Both the position numbers and the translations under genes were made by a program. This document shows, piece after piece, positions 10,716-16,962 of a DNA stretch of 20,000 nucleotides; within the stretch, counting starts at the first letter, position 1; each line of letters begins with the position of its first letter. The notes under the pieces were generated by a model. That model saw only the letters and a list, made by a program, of their open reading frames with translations, was not told the DNA's origin and searched no databases. The DNA is from Jeotgalibaca sp. MA1X17-3 (GTDB taxonomy: Bacteria > Bacillota > Bacilli > Lactobacillales > Aerococcaceae), in the NCBI RefSeq assembly GCF_021513155.1, contig NZ_CP090983.1:285001-305000 (forward strand). The letters are read 5' to 3'.

Positions 10716-11792
10716 GTGAGAACAGTTAACATTGGATTAATAGGAGCTGGCCATAGGAGATATTTTATTGATTCCTGGAATAATACAAATGGTAGATCAA
10801 AAATTACTGGTTTAGCTGAAATAGATAAGGATGCAATAAATTGGTTTAAAGAGAATGTAGATGATAGCATCTTTATTACCAATGATTATAAAAAATTATT
10901 ATTGAGAAAAGATATAGATGCTATAGTAATTTTGACCCCAGATTATTTACATAGAAAACAAACTATAGATGTGCTTAATGCAGGTAAGCATATTTACCTT
11001 GAAAAGCCTATGGCAACAACTATAGAGGATTGCGATGAAGTGTTAAACGTATGGAAAAAAAGTGGAATGAAATTAATGATTGGATTTAATATGAGATACA
11101 TGGATTTATATGCTCAAATGAAAAATCTAATTGATACTAATGCAATTGGAGAATTGAAAGAGATTTGTGTAGAGCATTCTGTAGGTATGGGTGGAGAACA
11201 ATACTTTCAAACTTGGCATAGAAATCGGAAATATTCTAATTCATTGCTAGTTCATAAAGCTTCACATGACTTTGATGTTATCCATATGCTTGCTGATTCA
11301 TATACGAAAAAAGTATCCGCATTTGGTGGATTGGATTTCTATGATAATAAAGAAAATTTTGTGTTGGATAAATTAAATAATATTACTGATGCTGAAATAG
11401 ATGTTGAAGATAATAGCATTGTAATTATGGAGTTAGAAAATGGTGTTAAAGCTTCTTATCTTCAATGTCATTTTACTCCCGAATATTTAAGGAAATACAT
11501 AATCATTGGATCAAAAGGAAGAATAGAGAGTGACGATATAAAGCAAACGATAACTCTAACAACTATTGATTATCAAAATAGTATAAATAATATCATATAT
11601 AATTTTAAGAAACCTAAAAATAATAATAGTCATTTTCAAGGTGACCAAAAAATTGTACATGCTTTCATTGATTATGTATTAGAAGGTATAGAACCAAAGG
11701 CAACTCCTATAGATGGACGGATGAGTGTTGCAGTGGGGGTAAAAGCTACAAAGTCACTTCGAGAAGGTTCAGGAATGAAAAAAATCGACTAG
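10716..11792 (+). CDS. Gfo/Idh/MocA-family oxidoreductase, copy 2 (paralogue)
   Basis: A 358-residue paralogue of the preceding dehydrogenase, alignable almost without gaps over the first 280 residues. It keeps catalytic Lys97 in YLEKPMA and the second motif HKASHDFDVIH. The Rossmann glycine motif differs: GLIGAGHRR, with Arg15 in place of the third Gly, which may alter cofactor binding. A stretch of 29 identical bases (10350-10378 and 11700-11728) encodes TPIDGRMSV in both copies. The proteins differ most at about 280-305. The start is GTG, with AGGA (10701-10704) rather far upstream. It probably arose by tandem duplication and then changed substrate or cofactor. Confidence 0.88.
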   Translation: MRTVNIGLIGAGHRRYFIDSWNNTNGRSKITGLAEIDKDAINWFKENVDDSIFITNDYKKLLLRKDIDAIVILTPDYLHRKQTIDVLNAGKHIYLEKPMATTIEDCDEVLNVWKKSGMKLMIGFNMRYMDLYAQMKNLIDTNAIGELKEICVEHSVGMGGEQYFQTWHRNRKYSNSLLVHKASHDFDVIHMLADSYTKKVSAFGGLDFYDNKENFVLDKLNNITDAEIDVEDNSIVIMELENGVKASYLQCHFTPEYLRKYIIIGSKGRIESDDIKQTITLTTIDYQNSINNIIYNFKKPKNNNSHFQGDQKIVHAFIDYVLEGIEPKATPIDGRMSVAVGVKATKSLREGSGMKKID

Positions 11793-11970
11793 TTAGAAGT
11801 AAAAATAGAAGGAAGACATAAATATTTCACGTTATACAATTATATACTCCTTCTCCCCTCTAAGCATAGACTGTAAAAAGTAAACTCCCTAGAGGGAATT
11901 TAATTATAATATTTAATCCATTATTTCTGTATTGTTTATTCGATACTGGACAGGCTACACTTGATTATAT

Positions 11971-12045
11971 TCATAACTTAAGAGTATTGACTATGATTTT
12001 TTATTCCTTTACAATCAACGTTAGTAAGGTGTCATAACTTATGAC
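11971..12045 (+). promoter_or_regulatory. Recombinase promoter with res-like repeats
   Basis: Promoter -35 TTGACT (11987-11992) and -10 TACAAT (12010-12015) with an ideal 17-base spacer. A perfect dyad around one central base, GTCATAACTTATGAC (12031-12045), lies in the 5' leader. TCATAACTTA in this dyad also occurs at 11971-11980, 61 bases upstream, so the two copies flank the promoter. Serine resolvases bind repeated sites upstream of their own gene for both recombination and autorepression, which this layout fits. Positions 11793-11970 hold nothing else I can identify. Confidence 0.55.
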
Positions 12046-12066
12046 CAAAAGTGAGGGTAAAAAATC

Positions 12067-12633
12067 ATGAAATATGGCTATGCACGGGTCAGTACCCGTC
12101 ATCAAGATTTGGACGGACAACTTCGACTATTAGAAGAAGAACGATGTGACAAAATTTATTCTGAAAAAATAACCGGAACCAAAAGCGAGCGTCCAGAATT
12201 TCAAAAACTACTTCAAGATATTGAAAGCGGGGATACCTTGGTCGTAACTAAACTCGATCGTTTTGCACGTAGCACACAAGATGCCTTGAATACCATTAAA
12301 TTTTTATTTGAAAAAGGTGTTCGGATTAATGTCCTTAATTTAGGGATTATTGAGAATACGTCAACTGGACGGCTCATCTTTACCATCTTTAGTGCCTTTG
12401 CGGATTTCGAAAGAGATTTAATTGTGGAACGGACACAAGAAGGGAAAGAGATTGCTAAACAGCATCCTGGATTTAAGGAAGGACGACCAAAGAAATTCTC
12501 CAAACAGCAAATAGAGCTTGCCATGAATCTATTAGAAACGCATTCTTATAAGGAAGTAGAAAAAATGACAGGAATCAGTGTCAGCACCATCACAAGGAAC
12601 AAGCAGAAACGGATGATCGAAAACGAGTTGTGA
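12067..12633 (+). CDS. Serine recombinase (resolvase/invertase family)
   Basis: A 188-residue site-specific recombinase. The catalytic domain starts with YGYARVSTRHQDLDGQ, with nucleophile Ser9 and Arg7; KLDRFARST supplies Arg65 and Arg68; the E helix region FSAFADFERDLIVERTQEG is intact. A hinge with GRPKKFS leads into a small C-terminal helix-turn-helix (about 145-180, SYKEVEKMTGISVSTITR). All catalytic residues are present and length is normal for resolvases and invertases carried by plasmids and transposons. ATG start with GAGGG (12052-12056). Base composition is clearly richer in G+C than in the sugar locus, suggesting separate origin. Resolvase versus invertase cannot be decided here; no partner transposase is in the window. 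Confidence 0.92.
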   Translation: MKYGYARVSTRHQDLDGQLRLLEEERCDKIYSEKITGTKSERPEFQKLLQDIESGDTLVVTKLDRFARSTQDALNTIKFLFEKGVRINVLNLGIIENTSTGRLIFTIFSAFADFERDLIVERTQEGKEIAKQHPGFKEGRPKKFSKQQIELAMNLLETHSYKEVEKMTGISVSTITRNKQKRMIENEL

Positions 12634-12664
12634 GTTGGGCGATAATAAGGATCCGTTGACTTGG

Positions 12665-12760
12665 TATAATAGACGAAAAAGTATCGTTAACCTGCACGCT
12701 CGGAGTCACAACGAGTGCACAAAAGGCCACCTCTATCCGTTGTAGAGGTGGCTTTTGTGC
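12665..12760 (+). ncRNA. Possible small structured RNA downstream of the recombinase
   Basis: TGGTATAAT (12662-12670) is an extended -10 element. From about 12677 a short transcript would contain one hairpin (TGCA-CTCG paired with CGAGTGCA, 12693-12719, two-base bulge) and end in the large hairpin at 12717-12760. No reading frame with a ribosome site is present. The -35 is poor. This could instead simply be the recombinase terminator region. Not recognised as a known RNA family. Confidence 0.3.
12717..12760 (+). terminator. Large bidirectional terminator hairpin
   Basis: The core stem CCACCTCTA (12727-12735)/TAGAGGTGG (12743-12751) extends outward through AAAAG/CTTTT to GCAC/GTGC with one bulged G. 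A-runs and T-runs flank the core, so it can act in either direction. It ends transcription of the recombinase gene (stop 12633) or of the putative small RNA. The outer left arm overlaps the 3' arm of the preceding hairpin, so the two cannot both form completely. Confidence 0.75.
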
Positions 12761-12875
12761 TATCTATGCTCGAAATTTTCACATTTCGCACTTAAATCAC
12801 ATGATACTTACTAAAGAATAGCAAAGCATGATACGAAGCGGTCCATGTATACGAAATTAATAAAAAGTTACCCCC

Positions 12876-12933
12876 AAAAAAGAGCTTCTGCTTGTTGTAA
12901 CAATCCTTAGTAATCTAGCAACTAAAAGAAGCT
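12876..12933 (-). terminator. Terminator-like hairpin on the minus strand
   Basis: Read on the minus strand, AGCTTCT (12933-12927) pairs with AGAAGCT (12889-12883), with further pairing of AGTTG to CAAC, and TTTTTT follows. It lies about 190 bases beyond the stop of the minus-strand HTH gene and could end that transcript. The loop is long. Of the 12634-13121 stretch between genes, the rest (12761-12875 and 12934-13121) shows only two CATGATAC direct repeats (12800-12807, 12827-12834) and no gene. Confidence 0.45.
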
Positions 12934-13121
12934 TATTAGTGTGATTATACTCAGACCATTTTTTCAATAATTGAATAGGAGTACAAAGAAATCCCTATGC
13001 TAATACATGATATTAAAAGATCTCTCAGCATATTTAATTTTTCTTTACTTCTCCTAATTAAAATATAATCATTAGACATCTTATAGTCACGTCTATTTAT
13101 AGGGCAGTAAATTAAAATCGC

Positions 13122-13328
13122 TTAATCTTTAACGTATTCTAAAATATCTCCTGGCTGACAGTTTAACACTCTACAAATTTTATTTAAAGTTTCAAATCGA
13201 ATCGCTACTACTTTACCATTCTTTAACTTCGATAAGTTTGCATTCGTTATCCCCACTTCGTTAGCCAAATCTTTTAGAAGCATTTTTCGGTCCGCCATGA
13301 CACGATCCAATCTTACAACAATTGCCAT
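13122..13328 (-). CDS. Helix-turn-helix transcriptional regulator (Xre family, YozG-like)
   Basis: A 68-residue single-domain Cro/CI-type DNA-binding protein: MAIVVRLDRVMADRKM, then the HTH around LKDLANEVGITNANLSKLKN, then FETLNKICRVLNCQPGDILEY, the standard tail of YozG-like regulators. I chose the ATG at 13328 because AAGGAGAG lies at the right distance (13341-13334 on the minus strand); a longer frame to 13355 would overlap the upstream gene. It starts 13 bases after the DUF2975 gene stop and is translated from the same mRNA. HTH proteins of this type are regularly paired with DUF2975 membrane proteins in Firmicutes; the role of the pair is poorly known. Confidence 0.9.
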   Translation of the reverse strand: MAIVVRLDRVMADRKMLLKDLANEVGITNANLSKLKNGKVVAIRFETLNKICRVLNCQPGDILEYVKD

Positions 13329-13341
13329 TAAAAAACTCTCC

Positions 13342-13887
13342 TTATACTGTCTCATCTGCTAGAGACTGCAATTCAATGCCGTACTTAAATATTTCAGAAA
13401 CGATAAATAAAATGATGCCTATTATGAAGGCAGAACCGAAGCCTATCGTATAGTTATACCCATCTACCGAAATCAAAGATAATACTGAATAAAAAATGAT
13501 AGGAACAAGTAAATCAAAAATAATAAGCACCAAACTCAAACGTTTAATAGCATTTGCAAATTTTTCAGAAAAAGGAGTTTCTCCTTTGCCTAACCATGTA
13601 AAAATTTGACTACCTTTTAAAAGAATAAAGGAAAAGACAACAACTGTGAAAGGGACAATAATCATTGACGCTAACTTTTCTTCAGCATCAGTAATTCCTA
13701 CACTTCCAGAACTTCCTCCCATAGAAAATAAGGGAATAGATGGGCCCTTATATGTGAACCAGAAATTGCCATCACCAAATAGGATTGTATATAAGCCATA
13801 TATGACAAGGGTGATGCTAAATATAGCAAATATTTTCAATAATAAAGAGCTACCCCTACTTATCCTGCGAAATTTTTTAATATTCAT
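13342..13887 (-). CDS. DUF2975 family membrane protein
   Basis: A 181-residue integral membrane protein with four predicted membrane segments: about 15-40 (LLLKIFAIFSITLVIYGLYT region), 75-95 (SMIIVPFTVVVFSFILLKG), 115-140 (LSLVLIIFDLLVPIIFYSVL) and 150-172 (GFGSAFIIGIILFIVSEIF). The FSEKFANAIKRLS loop and the closing EIFKYGIELQSLADETV match the DUF2975 pattern: EIFKYG-ELQ followed by an acidic tail. ATG 13887 is chosen over GTG 13896 because AGAGGTGG on the minus strand fits it. It is first in a two-gene operon with the HTH gene. Function unknown; a membrane-linked control of the partner regulator is a reasonable guess only. Confidence 0.85.
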   Translation of the reverse strand: MNIKKFRRISRGSSLLLKIFAIFSITLVIYGLYTILFGDGNFWFTYKGPSIPLFSMGGSSGSVGITDAEEKLASMIIVPFTVVVFSFILLKGSQIFTWLGKGETPFSEKFANAIKRLSLVLIIFDLLVPIIFYSVLSLISVDGYNYTIGFGSAFIIGIILFIVSEIFKYGIELQSLADETV

Positions 13888-13916
13888 AACAACCACCTCT
13901 TCTATAAATTAATTTA

Positions 13917-13948
13917 ATTATACAGTATTTATTGTTACCAGGCAACAA
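13917..13948 (-). promoter_or_regulatory. Promoter and operator-like dyad of the DUF2975-HTH operon
   Basis: On the minus strand: -35 TTGCCT (13945-13940), 17-base spacer, -10 TATAAT (13922-13917) preceded by TG. A 17-base dyad, TTGTTACCAGGCAACAA (13932-13948, one mismatch pair around a central A), covers the -35 and its edge. The arms are too close for an RNA hairpin, so it is best read as a protein-binding site, plausibly for the HTH protein of the same operon. Confidence 0.6.
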
Positions 13949-13951
13949 CTA

Positions 13952-13991
13952 ATTATCACGCCGCAATAATTTATAATTGCAATGTGATAAT
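13952..13991. repeat. Nested 40-base inverted repeat in the divergent intergenic region
   Basis: Outer arms ATTATCAC (13952-13959) and GTGATAAT (13984-13991) and inner arms GCAAT (13963-13967) and ATTGC (13976-13980) share one centre. It lies upstream of the minus-strand promoter and about 90 bases from the plus-strand promoter at 14084, so it could serve either. Confidence 0.55.
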
Positions 13992-14080
13992 GAAAGTCTT
14001 TAATATCCTTCTGACTTAATTTAAGTGCAATTATTTGTCTGCAATTCTCTTTTTTATTATTAATTACCTAATTTATATTG

Positions 14081-14089
14081 TGATATAAT
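14081..14089 (+). promoter_or_regulatory. Extended -10 promoter for the unrecognised membrane protein gene
   Basis: TGATATAAT: a perfect -10 hexamer with TGN upstream, identical to the element before the aldo/keto reductase gene. No strong -35. Transcription would start near 14096, leaving a leader of about 25 bases. Confidence 0.55.
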
Positions 14090-14120
14090 AAAAAAATTAC
14101 ATACTATACTATCAGAAAGA

Positions 14121-14660
14121 GTGATTAACATAAAGAAAATAACAAAAAGAGTTGGACTTTTTGTAATTAATATACTTGCTGTCTTTTTATTTTTATATCT
14201 TATCTTTATATTTGTAATGTTGTCTTTTTCAATAGCAAACTACTTTTTTAGTGGATTTTTTGAAGACTACGTTATAAATACAGAGTTTTATAATTTTATT
14301 ATAAATATAAATTATACTAAGATTTTCACTAACTGGTTCAATTTTGCGTTTTTAATTTTTCTATTGTTTTCTCCTTTTACATTAGTATTTAGCTTACTAG
14401 ATGACTATTTAGTGCTAATTCAACTTAAGTGGTTCAATAAAATGATGAAAAATATATTAAAGTACAAGGAATTGTATGAAGCTTTTCTTATGAAAGTATG
14501 GTTATATGTTCCAATTATATTAACTATTCTGCTTAATATTCCAAGAGATGATATAGACTACTTAATATTACTTTTCTCTGCTATATTTGCTGTGAATAGT
14601 CTAAAAAATAATCTATCTTTAAAAATAAAAAAATATGTAGATTCTAAAATACAAACATAA
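14121..14660 (+). CDS. Unrecognised four-helix membrane protein
   Basis: A 179-residue very hydrophobic protein that I do not recognise. Hydrophobic segments lie at about 11-38, 72-93, 124-139 and 146-162; a Lys-rich stretch (KWFNKMMKNILKYKELYE, about 103-120) and the Lys-rich C-terminus (LKIKKYVDSKIQT) should be cytoplasmic. The start is uncertain: GTG 14121 opens the frame but has AGAAAGA directly against it; no ATG is present before residue 33. It has its own extended -10 promoter and a strong terminator, and is transcribed away from the DUF2975-HTH operon. Codon use is extremely AT-rich. A real gene is likely because of the promoter, uninterrupted frame and terminator. Confidence 0.6.
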   Translation: MINIKKITKRVGLFVINILAVFLFLYLIFIFVMLSFSIANYFFSGFFEDYVINTEFYNFIININYTKIFTNWFNFAFLIFLLFSPFTLVFSLLDDYLVLIQLKWFNKMMKNILKYKELYEAFLMKVWLYVPIILTILLNIPRDDIDYLILLFSAIFAVNSLKNNLSLKIKKYVDSKIQT

Positions 14661-14714
14661 AAAAATAACTATTAATTAATGTGACTTAAAAATGCTATTA
14701 ATAGTTATTTTTTA
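14659..14714 (+). terminator. Intrinsic terminator after the unrecognised membrane protein gene
   Basis: A perfect 15-base stem, AAAAATAACTATTAA (14661-14675) with 14698-14712, ending in TTTTTT. A-rich on the left as well, so it could act on both strands. The left arm begins at the stop codon of the gene. Confidence 0.88.
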
Positions 14715-14919
14715 CGGCTTTTCAAATTCCCAAATGTTTTTTCAACCAAGTATTTACTTTGATGAAAAGTGAGAACCGTTTAAGAATCCCTGACTTTATT
14801 AGATAGTAATGTAAAGTAGTTAAGTAATTCCCGAATCTGTCGCATTGTCACTTTATTATTGTATTATAAAGGTATGTAAAAGAATTGTAGTTAAAGAAAC
14901 GACTTTAGGAACAGGAAAA

Positions 14920-14946
14920 AGCCACTTTTCTATTAGAAAAGTGGCT
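14920..14946. terminator. Hairpin terminator, better on the minus strand
   Basis: AGCCACTTTTC (14920-14930) and GAAAAGTGGCT (14936-14946) form a perfect 11-base stem with a five-base loop. Read on the minus strand it is followed by TTTTC, on the plus strand only by CTTT. No intact gene lies beside it, so it may be a remnant of a lost gene. Between 14715 and 15338 I otherwise see no supportable gene. Confidence 0.5.
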
Positions 14947-14955
14947 CTTTAGTAT

Positions 14956-15032
14956 GTATCAAAATTGATTGTTTTTGATACGTATAGATTCGTATGTTTA
15001 CGCCTCTTTTGTTATAATAATATTATTATAAC
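14956..15032. repeat. Inverted repeats in the leader of the hsd locus
   Basis: First repeat: GTATCAAAA (14956-14964) with TTTTGATAC (14973-14981). Second: a perfect 22-base palindrome at 15011-15032 whose half is GTTATAATAAT. Both lie 300-380 bases before hsdM in DNA with no clear gene. The rest of 15033-15338 holds no convincing promoter; TAGAAT at 15286-15291 is a weak -10 candidate. Confidence 0.5.
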
Positions 15033-15338
15033 AGTGATAGTATTCATATATTCAAAGAGAAAATACAATCTGAATGATTTATCGTTTTTCAGTAATGGAA
15101 ATGACTACGATCAAAGCAATCAAGGAAAGGTAGATTACTACGAGAAAGGCAATCCGATACGGAACCAGAAAAATGACAAGTAGTAGAAAAGTCCCTTGAT
15201 TCGAAATAAAAGGAAAAGGTAGTCAGATGATTAGAGAAGAATCTACTATTATATACCAGGGGATACAACAAGATTAAAATTAGTGTAGAATAAATGTATC
15301 AGACCTAAAAATACAAATACAAATGAGGTAAACAACCA

Positions 15339-16962
15339 ATGACAGAACCAATCGAAAAAAATTCAAAAAGCTTATACCAGGCACTATGGAATTCCGCAGA
15401 TATTCTGCGTTCTAAAATGGACGCCAACGAATACAAGAGTTATTTATTAGGCTTGGTCTTTTATAAATACTTATCCGACAACATGCTGCGATATGTCTCC
15501 GTTCTATTGGAGGAAGAAACGGATGACTTACATAAAGCACAAGACCTTTACGTAGAAGCGTTTAAAGATGCAGATATCAAGGATGATCTCTTGTATGAGC
15601 TGAAAGATGAGTTTTCATATACCATCGCACCAGAATTGACCTTTACTGCACAAGTAGCAGCCATTCATGATGGATCTTTTCAATTAGAAGACTTGGTACA
15701 AGGGTTCCGTGACATTGAGCAATCCAGCGAAAACTTTGAGAACTTATTTGAAGATATTGATCTCTATTCTAAAAAACTGGGTTCAACCCCACAAAAACAA
15801 AATAAAACCATCGCAGATGTCATGAAAGAGTTAGAAAGCTTAAACATGGCTAGGCATGCTGGGGATGTTTTAGGCGATGCCTATGAGTACTTGATTGGCC
15901 AATTTGCGTCTGAATCCGGTAAAAAAAGCGGGTGAATTCTATACGCCACAACCGGTCGCACAATTGATGACACAAATTGTTTTACAAGGAAAAGAAGATA
16001 AAAAAGGTTTTTCTGTTTACGACGCGACCATGGGTTCCGGCTCTTTACTTTTGAATGCTAAAAAATATTCCCATCAACCGGGAACCATTTCTTATTTCGG
16101 GCAAGAGTTGAATACGTCCACTTATAACTTGGCGCGGATGAATATGATTTTACACGGGGTTCCCATTGCCAACCAACGCTTGCATAATGCGGACACCTTG
16201 GATCAAGACTGGCCAACAGAAGAACCAACCAACTTTGACGGGGTCCTGATGAACCCACCGTATTCTGCGAAATGGACGGCCGACAAAGGCTTCTTAGATG
16301 ACCCACGTTTCTCTGCCTATGGCGTATTAGCACCTAAATCAAAAGCGGACTTTGCTTTCTTACTACATGGCTACTATCATTTGAAAGATACGGGCGTCAT
16401 GGCTATTGTCCTGCCACATGGGGTTCTCTTTAGAGGGGGAGCGGAAGGAAAGATACGCAAGGCCTTGTTAGAAAATGGTGCGATTGATACCGTGATTGGC
16501 TTACCAGCTAACATTTTCTTTAATACGTCGATTCCAACGACCGTAATTATCTTGAAGAAAGACCGTGCGACAAAAGATGTTCTCTTTATTGATGCCTCAC
16601 AAGATTTTGAAAAAGTGAAGACGCAAAATACGCTAAGAGATCATCATATTGACGCTATTTTAGAGGCCTATGAAACGCGTACGTTTAAAGATAAGTATGC
16701 CTATGTCGCCCAATTCGATGAAATTGTGGAGAATGATTACAACTTAAACATCCCCCGTTATGTGGATACCTTTGAAGAAGAAGAAGTGATCCCGTTAGCG
16801 TCTGTTTCTAAAGCCATTCAAGAAACAAAAGCCGACCTAGCACAAGCAGAAAATGACTTATTTGATATGTTGAAAGAACTAAACGGAACGACAGAAGAAG
16901 CAGATAAAGAGTTGCAAGGCTTTATTTCACAGTTGATGAGTGATGGTGAGAAACATGAATAA
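15339..16962 (+). pseudogene. hsdM: Type I restriction-modification system methylase subunit HsdM, split by one-base frameshift
   Basis: The adenine-specific DNA methyltransferase subunit, which forms the modification enzyme M2S1 and the core of the R2M2S1 nuclease. As written, frame one ends at 15933-15935 and the rest runs in another frame to 16962. The break is an A7 run at 15921-15927; removing one A restores ASESGKKAGEFYTPQ, a block conserved in HsdM, and gives about 540 residues. The N-terminal HsdM bundle (LYQALWNSADILRSKMDANEYK) spans about 8-140. In restored numbering the S-adenosylmethionine motif is DATMGSGS at 228-235 and the catalytic NPPY is 305-308. Start ATG 15339 with GAGGT (15325-15329). 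hsdS overlaps the end. Confidence 0.92.

Noticed and set aside
12213..12524. A 103-codon minus-strand frame
   Set aside because: It is antisense to the catalytic domain of the intact recombinase and has no recognisable protein pattern.
14965..15183. A 72-codon frame starting with TTG, and the antisense frame 15089-15271
   Set aside because: No ribosome site, it begins inside an inverted repeat and crosses the 22-base palindrome, and its composition is not protein-like.
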